A stretch of DNA of 64,000 nt from Clostridium sp. KNHs214 (GCF_000744935.1 NZ_JQMW01000014.1:124001-188000); one strand, 5' to 3'. Shown: positions 12,779 to 21,374, numbered from the stretch's first letter. Notes: a model not told the origin generated them from the sequence alone. Numbers and translations: made by a program.

Positions 12779-15007
12779 TTATATAAAACTAGCTAATCGT
12801 TCATCTATTAAAACACCCTTGCCATTTAAAGTTTCTTCATCAAACTCATACTGGCATTCTAATACAAATATATTTTCTAACCCACGTATACAACTATTAC
12901 TTAATACATCCTTTTTAATTACCTTGTAAATAGGTATACTTACTGTATACTTATTTATTTCTCTCATTTTCTCTCTCTTTATGTTGCCGTTTTCTGTATT
13001 TTGAAAATCATTAATTAAATTTTGCATTTCATTACTATCAAAAATTTCCCTTGGTATCGCCAAAACATTTTTTATATCCCTTAAAAGTTTTTGTGCCTCT
13101 TTAGATGTCATATCCATGTCCTTTACAGTTTCTAAATATTTAAGGGCAAATTTAAAGTCATTTAAAAATTGAGTTCCTTGTAAATTTTCTTTTGAATATA
13201 GTACATCTACCATCTTAACCTTTTGCCCTTCCTCCAATTCTTTCATATCATATCCTATAATCATTTTTTTGCTTCTTTCCCATACATCTTTATCATATAT
13301 AGTTCCAACACCAGTAATATCTTCTGTGTAAACATATATATTAGGTTCTTTTAAATCAAATATTCTCTTTCTATAACATCTTCCCAGTCTCTGAAAGAAA
13401 CTATCCAAAGTAGATAACTCTGTAAATAAATAATCAAAATCAACATCTAAAGATGCCTCTACAATTTGAGTAGTCACCCATATACCATTTCTATTTTTAA
13501 TCTTTTCACTATCTTTTGTAAAATTCGTGATTTTACGTTCTAAAATACTTCTATGCTTTTGAATAAACATAGAATGTAATAAAAATGTATCTTTGCCCCC
13601 ATTTTTTTCATTAATTTCATTAAATACTTTTACAGCTTTATCTACTGTATTTACAATAACTAAAACCTTATTTTTCCTGCCTCGTTTAACTATTTCATCA
13701 ATATCACTAATTATTGATTGTTCTTTAACATTTATTTTATGTCTAATCGTTTTACTTAAAAACTCCCCTTTAACTACATCTGATTTATTAATTATACCTT
13801 TTTTTTCTAAGTATTCAGTATATATCCTAGGCAAAGTAGCTGTCATAATCATAAATTTTCCACCAATGTTATAAATCATCTCTATAGCCTTAAGTATGAC
13901 TGCTGCAATTTCTGGAGTATATGCTTGAATCTCATCAATTACAAGCTTTGAATATGCCATAGTAGCATACATTTTTTCATAACCTCTATACTTAAATGGG
14001 AATTTTAAAATTTGATCAATTGTACTAAATGTAAGTTTACTAGATAATATATTTGATTTGTCATATATTTTTTGTGAATTTTCATAACCCTCTTCCTCTA
14101 AATAATCCATGCTACTTGAATGAAGTAATCCTGCGTATTTAAATCCAATACCGTCCTCTTCTTTATTATTATCTTTTGTATTAATATCTTTTGTAACCCT
14201 ATCAAATAAGGCATTTATACTAACTCTTAAAGGTAAAGTAAAGAACGATTTGTCATTATCTATCCATAAAAGTGCTGATTCTGTTTTCCCCATACCAGTT
14301 GAAGCAATTACTATTAAATTTTTATCTTTATTATCCTCAGCAAATTCTTGAACCTCTCTTAACTTATTTCCTTGTCTTTTAAAAAATTCTTTTGTGTATT
14401 GAGCCACATTTTCTCCCACGTCTTCCTCTACATCTTTATGTGCTGATGCAGAATGATCTAATCTATGAAGTAATCCCTTAACCATAACGTATAATTTATA
14501 ATTCCTATCTTTATGGGTAATCCTATTTTTTAACAAACCCAAATATAAATTGTTTATTTCATTTGGAATATAAACCTTAAGCTCTTTTCTTAATTCTTCA
14601 ATTTTAAATTTTAAATCTAAATTTAAAGCTTTCTCTATGTGTTTAAAATCTATTTCACTATCTCTTTCATGATGATATCCTACAGCTTGGACAAGTACCT
14701 TCTTCTGTTCCTTATTTATATCTAATTTATTATAAGGTATAAATGCAGGTGAAAGATAATTATGAGGTATGTAATAACTGATAGGCTCTTTTATCTTTTC
14801 TTTGCCGATTTTACTTCTTATAATGTTTTGGAAATTACTATATGCTTTACCTGCATCATGATATTTAACAGCTACATCTAATAGTCTCCAAATCTCCTCA
14901 TTATTAATTTTGTTACCATAGGATCTTTTCAATAAATCATAATTCTCTACAAGCTTATCTGTATGATCAGCTAATGTTTCCTCCTTTTCAGATTTTGCAT
15001 ATAACAC
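12779..15007 (-). CDS. cas3: CRISPR-associated helicase-nuclease Cas3 with HD domain
   Basis: The 742-residue protein carries an N-terminal HD nuclease domain (ADHTDKL near residue 13, VKYHDAGK near 48) fused to an SF2 helicase. Helicase motifs seen are STGMGKTES (Walker A, near 237), VIDEIQAYTPE (DExH-like), MTATLPRIY and QRLGRCYRK (motif VI). Cas3 is recruited by target-bound Cascade and degrades the invader DNA. The start is a GTG at 15,007 behind AAGGAGG. The gene is preceded by a hairpin with a U-run (15,024-15,056), so expression may be partly uncoupled from the upstream genes. Confidence 0.96.
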   Translation of the reverse strand: MLYAKSEKEETLADHTDKLVENYDLLKRSYGNKINNEEIWRLLDVAVKYHDAGKAYSNFQNIIRSKIGKEKIKEPISYYIPHNYLSPAFIPYNKLDINKEQKKVLVQAVGYHHERDSEIDFKHIEKALNLDLKFKIEELRKELKVYIPNEINNLYLGLLKNRITHKDRNYKLYVMVKGLLHRLDHSASAHKDVEEDVGENVAQYTKEFFKRQGNKLREVQEFAEDNKDKNLIVIASTGMGKTESALLWIDNDKSFFTLPLRVSINALFDRVTKDINTKDNNKEEDGIGFKYAGLLHSSSMDYLEEEGYENSQKIYDKSNILSSKLTFSTIDQILKFPFKYRGYEKMYATMAYSKLVIDEIQAYTPEIAAVILKAIEMIYNIGGKFMIMTATLPRIYTEYLEKKGIINKSDVVKGEFLSKTIRHKINVKEQSIISDIDEIVKRGRKNKVLVIVNTVDKAVKVFNEINEKNGGKDTFLLHSMFIQKHRSILERKITNFTKDSEKIKNRNGIWVTTQIVEASLDVDFDYLFTELSTLDSFFQRLGRCYRKRIFDLKEPNIYVYTEDITGVGTIYDKDVWERSKKMIIGYDMKELEEGQKVKMVDVLYSKENLQGTQFLNDFKFALKYLETVKDMDMTSKEAQKLLRDIKNVLAIPREIFDSNEMQNLINDFQNTENGNIKREKMREINKYTVSIPIYKVIKKDVLSNSCIRGLENIFVLECQYEFDEETLNGKGVLIDERLASFI

Positions 15008-15023
15008 TCTATATTACCTCCTT

Positions 15024-15056
15024 AAAAAATACCACACGTTAGGAAATAAGTGTGGT
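15024..15056 (-). terminator. Intra-operon terminator or attenuator between cas5 and cas3
   Basis: On the minus strand ACCACAC and GTGTGGT form a perfect 7-bp stem around a 12-base loop, followed at once by ATTTTTT. The stop codon of cas5 sits in the loop. The cas3 ribosome binding site comes immediately after the U-run. The geometry is that of an intrinsic terminator inside the operon. It could lower cas3-cas4-cas1-cas2 expression relative to the Cascade genes. Confidence 0.65.
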
Positions 15057-15707
15057 GTTAAAATAAACAATATCTCCTTCTTCATCTTCTAAATAATTGT
15101 CATTATATATCATTTCGCCTTCTTCAACATATTTAACATCGATTTTCTCCCACTGTCTTAAATCATTAACTATATTGTATTTCCAATTTAATCTGTAATT
15201 AATTCCGTTTACTTCCTCAGGTAATTGATTAATAGGGATATATATAGGTTTTTCTATTCCTTTAATTTTACCTAATTTATTTATATCTATTTCATTAACA
15301 TTTATAAACTTAACCCCATCTATTCTTACAATATCTTCTCTTCTCCCTAAACTTAAGTACTCATCAGAGTTTTTTAAACCTTTTACTATATTATTTAATA
15401 CCTCCTCTTCTGCATCCACATGTATTATAAGGCTTACATTATATAGAAGATGAATATTCAATGGCATTTTAGTATTTTCTTTACCTTTAAAAAAATACAT
15501 GCTTTGATAGTTAACAAATTTATTTTCATAATCTCCTTGAATAGAAATCCTCATAGGTATGAATTCTTTCTCTTCCTTTAGTATCTTATGAAACATACCT
15601 TTTACTGTAGAATACGGTGGTAGCGGATATGTCTCCCAAGCCTTAAATGCAAACGGTTTCTTGTAGCATGCTGTTTCTTGAAAAATATTTAACTTTAAAA
15701 CCTTCAT
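15039..15707 (-). CDS. cas5: Cascade subunit Cas5 (type I-B)
   Basis: The 222-residue RAMP protein has the Cas5 N-terminus KPFAFKAWETYPLPPYSTVK; the PPYSTVKGM segment is typical of the I-B Tneap-like Cas5 group. Cas5 binds the 5' handle of the crRNA and caps the Cascade backbone next to Cas8. It follows cas7 by 13 bp and its stop codon lies within a terminator-like hairpin. Length is normal and no catalytic residues are expected, because processing here is done by Cas6. Confidence 0.92.
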   Translation of the reverse strand: MKVLKLNIFQETACYKKPFAFKAWETYPLPPYSTVKGMFHKILKEEKEFIPMRISIQGDYENKFVNYQSMYFFKGKENTKMPLNIHLLYNVSLIIHVDAEEEVLNNIVKGLKNSDEYLSLGRREDIVRIDGVKFINVNEIDINKLGKIKGIEKPIYIPINQLPEEVNGINYRLNWKYNIVNDLRQWEKIDVKYVEEGEMIYNDNYLEDEEGDIVYFNTTLIS

Positions 15708-15720
15708 AGTTTCCTCCTAT

Positions 15721-16626
15721 CTATTTATAAACTTCTTGCAATTCATTCTCCAATGATTGAAAGAAAGTTTCTATAGATATTACTTTATCACCTAATATTT
15801 CTTCAAGCTCCTCTTTATTTTCAAATACCCCATCTATCATACCAATAAATGTATTCTCTTTTATGTTCTTATCAAATAATTTAGTTTCTAATGTGTTTTT
15901 AATTGCACCAGTATTTATTTTATATCCTAAATCATTGTTTTGTAATTGAATTCTTCCTTGAAAAAATGGATTTGCCATATCATATATGCCGCCAATAGCA
16001 AATAACGGTGCTAAATTTTCTTGTCTTCCTCTTATATTTCTGTTTAATATCTTTAATATTGTAAGAAGTTCTTTAATTCTTCTTAATCTTTCATCATTAT
16101 CTAATTTGATTTCTCCATCAATTCCAACTTTGTTCAAATCTATAGTTACTGTATAAGTATAAAAACTTTGGTGTTGCTCAACATTTACTGGATCACACTG
16201 TTCTCCTATTCTATCTGCCAATCCCTTACTAGTCATAAAATCCATGTCACTTTTATATGGTTCTAATGATATGGCATGACTTAATCTTACAGCAGCTGAC
16301 CTAGTATCTGCACCGCCCTTTTCCTTATCTCCTTTAGCTTTTGTTTTCATATATCCAAATAGATCCATTTCTTCTGAATCTTTAATTGTAAATTCATCTT
16401 TAAATTGCATAGTTTTCTTGCTTTTATCCACTACTTGTAAATTCCAGTTAAATAATTCATAACCTAATCTTACAATGTCATACCTTATGCATTGTCTTGA
16501 AGCATATGTATACACTTCATTATTAGCCCTTCTTAATTTTTTTAACTCCGATATATTTCCTATTCCCTCACCATAATTTAACGAACCTGCTTGAAAAATA
16601 CTAGTTATTGTTAATCCCTTACCCAT
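15721..16626 (-). CDS. cas7: Cascade backbone subunit Cas7 (Cst2/DevR family)
   Basis: The 301-residue protein opens with LTITSIFQAGSLNYGEG followed by IGNISELKKLRR and YTYASRQCIRYDI, a signature of the DevR/Cst2-type Cas7. Several copies polymerise along the crRNA spacer and form the Cascade backbone. In type I the Cas7 thumb flips out every sixth guide base, which matters for reading the guide match described upstream of this operon. The ATG follows the cas8b stop after one base, suggesting coupled translation. Confidence 0.94.
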   Translation of the reverse strand: MGKGLTITSIFQAGSLNYGEGIGNISELKKLRRANNEVYTYASRQCIRYDIVRLGYELFNWNLQVVDKSKKTMQFKDEFTIKDSEEMDLFGYMKTKAKGDKEKGGADTRSAAVRLSHAISLEPYKSDMDFMTSKGLADRIGEQCDPVNVEQHQSFYTYTVTIDLNKVGIDGEIKLDNDERLRRIKELLTILKILNRNIRGRQENLAPLFAIGGIYDMANPFFQGRIQLQNNDLGYKINTGAIKNTLETKLFDKNIKENTFIGMIDGVFENKEELEEILGDKVISIETFFQSLENELQEVYK

Positions 16627-16627
16627 A

Positions 16628-18436
16628 TTACTTTTCCTCCTCTACAACTTTATTTTCCTTTTTATTAGAGATTAATCCACACACAAAAGCATGAGCAACT
16701 GTTTGAAAATCTATATCTTTTTCATGTAATATATTTAAAAATATCGCTGGAACTTTCTTTTGTGCTGTCATATATATTCTCAACAAAGAATCCATAAATT
16801 GCTTTTTATTGCCAGCCTTACTTGCATTTAAAAGTCTATATGCAACTCCTTGAATTTTATTAGCTGATTCTTTTTCATTAAAATACGTGTTCATTTTTTG
16901 CCCTTCTTCAAATATTTTCCATATTTTATCACTATCCACATGATCACACCCCTTCTTCACTTTATCAAATCTATATTTGCATATTGTTCCAGCCAAGACA
17001 TCATAAGCAAAGTTAATTTTTCTTTCTATTCCGTTTCTTAACTTAGCATCTATTAACTGATTTATGTTATTTACTACAACTATATCCTTATCATTACTAC
17101 CTTTTTTATAAACTATATTTTTAATAGCCTTGCTATCTAGAATCAATGAAATTAAATTTTTCCTAAATTTTACATCTTTTATTCCCTTTAAATCTTTTTG
17201 AGCGTATTCTTTAAAATATTTAGCTATATTTTTAGGTATACTAAAATAATTTAATTTGCAACTTTTAGCATCATAGTTAGCGTTAAACTCCACAAATAAT
17301 ATATTTTCAAGTGTCCATTTACTTTTCTGTTCTGCCTCATCAACTATGTCATAAATTAAATTTTCACATGGATTTTCTTTATCCTCTCTCAATCTAAGAT
17401 TTTCATTTTGATCATAAATTTCATCTATATCTGCAGCCAAGTTTAAAAAAGCAAAGTATCCCCCATCCATATCCACAGCTCCTGCTGGTGAACATAATAA
17501 TATAAATTTAACTAAATTACTTATAGGATAAGAAGTATTCATATCCCACATAAAATTTTTTGAATTACTATTGCTCACAGCCAATGGTACAAATACACCT
17601 TCTGTAAAATCATAATACGCTCTATATTGCTCCCAAATAGAACAATGTAAAATTTCTTTATCTATATAGTTTTTTATATCTTCCAAAGTAAATTTTTTCT
17701 TAATACGTTTAGTTATATTTTTTAAAAAATTATCATATGCTTTTGATAAGTTTCCTTCTTTAAGATTTTTATCAATAAACTCCTTTAATTCTTCAACGGT
17801 ACTAGCTTTATCTAACGCATTGTCAAATTGTACATCTTCAATTATCGACTTTACATAATCTTTAAATACTATTTGACTCTGTTCTTCTACCGTCTTACTT
17901 GCACAGGTTTTTTGCAAAAAACTGGCCTGACCAAAATATTGGGTGTTTAATATGCTTCTAACAAAATTAATAGTTAACTTATTATTTACTTCTGTAATGT
18001 TCATCACGTCTTTAAACTTTTTTACCAATTCCTGCACTTCTTCTAATTGATTAAATTTTTTAATTTTCCCCAATTCCTTATATACACTATTCAAATCCTC
18101 TTCATACTGTTTATTATCTAATTTTCCTTTTAATTTTTTTCTATTATTGTCTACTACTTGTCTAATCCATTTTACTGCATCTTTAAATTTCTCTTCTTTA
18201 TTTGAAATTAATAAATATTTATCTACCTTTTGACTTTCTCTCTTGCAAATATTATATCTATGAAGAAAATAATCAAAATAGTATCTATGGAATTCTTCTA
18301 GTAATTCTACATCAAGCTCTATATAATTATCCTTAATTACAATTTCATCTTTTTTGTCTACATGTTCTAAAATTCTTATGAATCCTACTAAACCCATATT
18401 TATAAACCAATCATCTAAATACAATTTAATATCCAA
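16628..18436 (-). CDS. cas8b: Cascade large subunit Cas8b (Cst1-like)
   Basis: The 602-residue protein sits between cas6 and cas7, where the type I-B large subunit is expected, and starts MDIKLYLDDWFINMGLVGF as Cst1-type Cas8b proteins do. Cas8b recognises the PAM and recruits Cas3. It is Lys- and Asp-rich and has no obvious catalytic motif. In some type I-B systems an internal start makes a small Cas11-like product from the 3' part of cas8b; I could not verify that here. It lies 11 bp after cas6, in one operon. Confidence 0.9.
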   Translation of the reverse strand: MDIKLYLDDWFINMGLVGFIRILEHVDKKDEIVIKDNYIELDVELLEEFHRYYFDYFLHRYNICKRESQKVDKYLLISNKEEKFKDAVKWIRQVVDNNRKKLKGKLDNKQYEEDLNSVYKELGKIKKFNQLEEVQELVKKFKDVMNITEVNNKLTINFVRSILNTQYFGQASFLQKTCASKTVEEQSQIVFKDYVKSIIEDVQFDNALDKASTVEELKEFIDKNLKEGNLSKAYDNFLKNITKRIKKKFTLEDIKNYIDKEILHCSIWEQYRAYYDFTEGVFVPLAVSNSNSKNFMWDMNTSYPISNLVKFILLCSPAGAVDMDGGYFAFLNLAADIDEIYDQNENLRLREDKENPCENLIYDIVDEAEQKSKWTLENILFVEFNANYDAKSCKLNYFSIPKNIAKYFKEYAQKDLKGIKDVKFRKNLISLILDSKAIKNIVYKKGSNDKDIVVVNNINQLIDAKLRNGIERKINFAYDVLAGTICKYRFDKVKKGCDHVDSDKIWKIFEEGQKMNTYFNEKESANKIQGVAYRLLNASKAGNKKQFMDSLLRIYMTAQKKVPAIFLNILHEKDIDFQTVAHAFVCGLISNKKENKVVEEEK

Positions 18437-18447
18437 TTTCTCACCTC

Positions 18448-19182
18448 CTATCCCAATACTTCTAACATTCCAAATCCTTGATTTCTCTTGAATCCTAACC
18501 CTAACATGTAAATATCTCTTAAATCTTCAATATCGCCAGTCAATGCAAATCTACCTGCATATGCATTAACATAAAAAAATTCTCTATTTGTATTATCCTT
18601 AAATGCTTTTATATCTTCTTTAACTATTTTCTTTCTCATATCTATAGGCATAAATTGCAATTCTTTTTTAAGCCCTCTTCCTCTAAAATTCTCCAAGACT
18701 TTATTTGATATATAATTTAATTCTTGAACATAATTACTGTGTGATATATCAATCATATTATTATCTTTATCTTTTACACATATAGGCGACAATGTATTAA
18801 AAATAGTAGTTCCAGAAGCTATTTTTCTTTCATTTATGAGTCTTATTCTAATTTTTTCAATTTTAAAATTCTTGTATTGAAAATTGCTCATCTTTTGCAA
18901 TCCATTGTATACATTAACCATAAACTCATAATCTGGAGAACTTATATTAAAAATAACTCTATCATTTACTATGAAGTTGTTTTCTTGTATTTTAAAATCT
19001 TTCATAAATACAGAAAAGCAAAAATTTTTACTCCTTTTATTACTTCTGTATCCATCATAAAAATATATTTTTTTGTAATATTCTGAACATACATTTTTTA
19101 AAGCTTCCTTTATCATGCTTACAAACAACATGTGATATGCTACAGGTATAATTTCACATTTACCCTCATAGGATATTCTCAC
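18448..19182 (-). CDS. cas6: crRNA-processing endoribonuclease Cas6
   Basis: About 244 residues from a GTG at 19,182. I chose it because AAAGGAGGTGA lies just upstream; a longer frame to 19,245 would swallow that site. The N-terminus VRISYEGKCEIIPVAYH fits the first ferredoxin fold, with His17 near the position of the Cas6 catalytic His (inference). The C-terminal GLGFKRNQGFGMLEV is the family's Gly-rich loop. Cas6 cuts pre-crRNA within repeats, leaving an 8-nt 5' handle, here AUGUAAAU. The same enzyme would be expected to process the crRNA-like RNA encoded upstream. Confidence 0.94.
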   Translation of the reverse strand: MRISYEGKCEIIPVAYHMLFVSMIKEALKNVCSEYYKKIYFYDGYRSNKRSKNFCFSVFMKDFKIQENNFIVNDRVIFNISSPDYEFMVNVYNGLQKMSNFQYKNFKIEKIRIRLINERKIASGTTIFNTLSPICVKDKDNNMIDISHSNYVQELNYISNKVLENFRGRGLKKELQFMPIDMRKKIVKEDIKAFKDNTNREFFYVNAYAGRFALTGDIEDLRDIYMLGLGFKRNQGFGMLEVLG

Positions 19183-19285
19183 TAAAATCACCTCCTTTAT
19201 TCCATTTTTGTAATTCATATATACATTATACAATATATATGCCAATAAAATTTTCCTTGAAAGTAATATTTTTATTTTTTAAAAT

Positions 19286-19672
19286 TTATTTCTTATTTTT
19301 TTCATAATTAATTTTAATTTTTATGCAATTGTTATTTGACTCAAATATTATTCGGGCAGTTCTTTTTAATAATACGTACTCCAATAAATTTGCAATTATT
19401 TTTTCAATTCCATCATTATATAGTAAATTGTTCTTATCATTATCTTCACGCTTATTTTCTATAATTATCGTCTCTTTATTATGGAAGCTACTTAATGTAT
19501 TAAAATCTTCATATTTTTTTGTATGTCTATTATATCTATAATTAGTTTCTTTCTTTATTTTTCTTTGTATATTAATATAAGGCACTCCATAAATATTTTC
19601 TACAAAATTAGTAGCTGCCTCCTTCCCCTTACTATTAAATATTTTTATTATAGATTCAAAATCTATAATCAT
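19286..19672 (-). CDS. Unknown small protein heading the cas operon
   Basis: I do not recognise this 128-residue protein. It starts at an ATG behind AAGGGAGGG and is the first gene downstream of the cas promoter, about 100 bp before cas6 on the same strand. The N-terminal half (NSKGKEAATNFVENIYG then VPYINIQRKIKKETNYRYNR) looks like a helix-turn-helix followed by a basic patch; the C-terminal half is Asn/Lys-rich with alternating hydrophobics. A DNA- or RNA-binding regulator of the system is possible, but an unrelated or anti-CRISPR-like cargo gene cannot be excluded. No catalytic motif was seen. Confidence 0.6.
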   Translation of the reverse strand: MIIDFESIIKIFNSKGKEAATNFVENIYGVPYINIQRKIKKETNYRYNRHTKKYEDFNTLSSFHNKETIIIENKREDNDKNNLLYNDGIEKIIANLLEYVLLKRTARIIFESNNNCIKIKINYEKNKK

Positions 19673-19717
19673 ATTTTTATCCCTCCCTTAAAATTAATTT
19701 CTTATAAACATATAATT

Positions 19718-19771
19718 TAATGTTATTGTATGCTTAGTAAGTTTTTTTATGCATATATCTTTTAATCATGG
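19718..19771 (-). promoter_or_regulatory. cas operon promoter region with a guide-matching target site
   Basis: Minus-strand sequence upstream of the first cas-operon gene. A -10-like TACAAT lies at 19,730-19,725, with a weak -35 position around 19,753-19,748. At 19,771-19,769 there is CCA, a PAM accepted by clostridial type I-B systems. Directly after it comes TGATTAAAAGATATATG (19,768-19,752), matching 15 of the first 17 bases of the pseudo-spacer at 19,912-19,876. A bound Cascade would cover the -35 and most of the promoter. The -10 assignment is by eye. Confidence 0.55.
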
Positions 19772-19810
19772 AACTAAATTTTATATGTGGCTTATATTTA
19801 AAATATTAAT

Positions 19811-19838
19811 AAAAAAAGAGTTTTAAAATCAAACTCTT
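19811..19838 (-). terminator. Terminator of the crRNA-like RNA
   Basis: On the minus strand AAGAGTTT and AAACTCTT pair across a short loop and are followed by a run of six or more T. It directly follows the second degenerate repeat, so it closes a short independent transcript and separates it from the cas operon promoter downstream. Confidence 0.8.
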
Positions 19839-19942
19839 CTTTTACTTAAATAACATCACATAGTTAATATAAAATTTTTATATACCTAATGTAAACATGT
19901 ATCTTTAAATCAGTTTACATCTTACATAATTAATATATTTCA
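19811..19942 (-). ncRNA. crRNA-like regulatory RNA (CreR-like), candidate repressor of the cas operon
   Basis: In the cas direction this unit holds, in order: a -10 box TATAAT (19,954-19,949); a degenerate repeat (19,941-19,913) that keeps the 3' part TATGTAAGATGTAAAC, the future 5' handle; a 37-base pseudo-spacer (19,912-19,876) starting TGATTTAAAGATACATG; a second degenerate repeat (19,875-19,847) that keeps the 5' part ATTTTATATTAACTATGTG; then a terminator. Each repeat has decayed on the side not needed for a single guide. The pseudo-spacer matches the cas promoter 15 of 17 from its 5' end, mismatches falling at position 6 (flipped out in Cascade) and 14, with CCA in the PAM position. Beyond base 17 the match fails, as expected for binding without target destruction. 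Known parallels are the CreR/CreA crRNA-like RNAs of type I systems; function here is inference. Confidence 0.75.
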
Positions 19943-20229
19943 AGACATATTATATGTTTTATTACCAATGCTTTTATGTATTAATATTAATTTTATTTTT
20001 ATTTTTATCTCAATCCACCGCTTTTCTATCCTATTTTAAAACTTTACTTTTATTTAATATTATTAGACTTATTATATTTTATTATTATTTATTCGATAAA
20101 ACTTTATACTACTCATTTGAATTAATGCTTTATAAAACCCTCATATCTATAATTACCTATATATAACTACTTTTCTTTAATTTTCTCTAAATTCCTTCTT
20201 ATACACTTAAAATATACTTATAAAATTGT

Positions 20230-20365
20230 ATTTCACCACCACCCCCAACATGTTTACTCAATCCGCTGCCTGAAATACCTTTTCATCTCCCCCGTCAACT
20301 CCACTCCTTTCAAAATACACCGCTCCCTCCTAGCTAACTTGAAATAAAATTAATTTTTTCAGATA
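20230..20365 (-). pseudogene. Decayed copy of a pentapeptide-protein gene tail
   Basis: Read on the minus strand, this stretch repeats the 3' end of the pentapeptide gene at 20,683-21,333. The frame reads FQAAD, stop, VNMLGVVVK against YQAADLAKMLGVVVK in the intact gene. Similarity continues upstream through the segment that encodes the last beta-helix turns, with indels. It has no ribosome binding site or start. It is a remnant of a duplication, now noncoding. Confidence 0.7.
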
Positions 20366-20371
20366 AATAGC

Positions 20372-20408
20372 AAAAAGCTTGTTTCCATAAAACTAAACAA
20401 GCCTTTTT
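20372..20408. terminator. Bidirectional intrinsic terminator
   Basis: GCTTGTTT and AAACAAGC form an 8-bp stem with A-runs and T-runs on either side, so it can act on both strands. On the minus strand it would end the transcript of the MATE fragment and pentapeptide gene. Confidence 0.7.
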
Positions 20409-20440
20409 ACCCTCTCAAAACTTCATCTCAAAATATATAT

Positions 20441-20686
20441 TTAATTAAACCCTCCCATTGCCATGATCTTTTTAACCTCTTTTATTTGCATTATTAAAGC
20501 AATCATAACAAAATCTACCAAGGGTTGAGTAACCCATACGGCATTAACACCAAAAAATTTTGAAAGGAACAACATACAAGGAATGAATAATATCAACGGA
20601 ATAAAGGAAAAACCATATAAACGAAGACTTGCTGCCATTAAAATTTCATTAGATTCTCCCCTTTGAATTACCATCTCTCTGCTCAC
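20441..20686 (-). pseudogene. C-terminal fragment of a MATE-family efflux transporter
   Basis: The 81-residue frame has two hydrophobic segments and resembles the last membrane helices of MATE drug/sodium antiporters, with FFGVNAVWVTQPLVDF matching the family's final loop and helix. Full MATE proteins have about 450 residues and 12 helices, so this cannot transport alone. It begins at a GTG that overlaps the stop of the pentapeptide gene (GTGA), which may be chance left by a deletion. Family assignment is from sequence character only. Confidence 0.6.
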
Positions 20687-21333
20687 TTCACCACTACCCC
20701 CAACATCTTCGCCAAATCCGCTGCCTGATACATATTCACAACTGCACCCTTTAACTCTACTGCTTCTGAAGATATAACAATGCCTTCCAATTGGCTTGAA
20801 GTAAAATCAATTCCTTTTAAAGAGGTTTTAAAAAAGTTTGTTCCGATAAATTGGGTCTTATTAAAGGAAGCTGACTTTAATTTGCACTGAGTAATCAATG
20901 ATTCCGTTAAATCACTTTGTGAAATAGCAATCCTATCAAAATTTACAGAATCAAAATTGGAATACTTTAGATTACTGTCTATAATTGATACATTAAAAAT
21001 GCTACTTTCTATAAAATTTGTACCCATCCCTTTTATATCAATAAACTCACAACGATTAAAATAACCATTGCTAAAATTACTATTAGACAAATCACAACAT
21101 TTAAAAATAGTATCCATAAATGTACTTTTATCAAAAGAGCATTGTATTAATCGGCAGTTCTCAAAAATAACCTGTTTAAAACAAATGTCAGAGAAATCAA
21201 CCCCTGAAAAACTTACTCCCCTTATATGCTTATAGGTGATATCTGCTTCATCAATTTTGCTTTGTGATATTAAGTTCAGTAAATGGTTGGTATTTTCTAA
21301 CCCCTCACCAATCCTAGGTTTTATAATTTTCAT
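20683..21333 (-). CDS. Pentapeptide-repeat protein
   Basis: The 216-residue protein is built from repeats of the A(D/N)LXX type, for example SFSGVDFSDICFKQVIFENC and TNFFKTSLKGIDFTSSQLEG, covering roughly residues 35-190. Such repeats fold into a right-handed square beta-helix. Some family members mimic DNA and protect gyrase from quinolones or toxins (Qnr, McbG); most have no known role. No signal peptide or membrane helix is seen, so it should be cytoplasmic. A broken copy of its tail lies 460 bp downstream. Confidence 0.85.
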   Translation of the reverse strand: MKIIKPRIGEGLENTNHLLNLISQSKIDEADITYKHIRGVSFSGVDFSDICFKQVIFENCRLIQCSFDKSTFMDTIFKCCDLSNSNFSNGYFNRCEFIDIKGMGTNFIESSIFNVSIIDSNLKYSNFDSVNFDRIAISQSDLTESLITQCKLKSASFNKTQFIGTNFFKTSLKGIDFTSSQLEGIVISSEAVELKGAVVNMYQAADLAKMLGVVVK

Positions 21334-21374
21334 TTTTACATTTCCCCTTTTTACCTTTTTCAGTTTTATAAGTA

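Noticed and set aside
18448-19245. Longer start for cas6 at 19,245
   Set aside because: It would place the strong AAAGGAGGTGA site inside the gene; the GTG at 19,182 fits the site and the family's length.
19954-20166. 70-codon plus-strand frame next to the crRNA-like unit, as a possible CreT-like toxin
   Set aside because: No ribosome binding site, AT-only codon use, and it overlaps the small-RNA promoter; no support for a gene.
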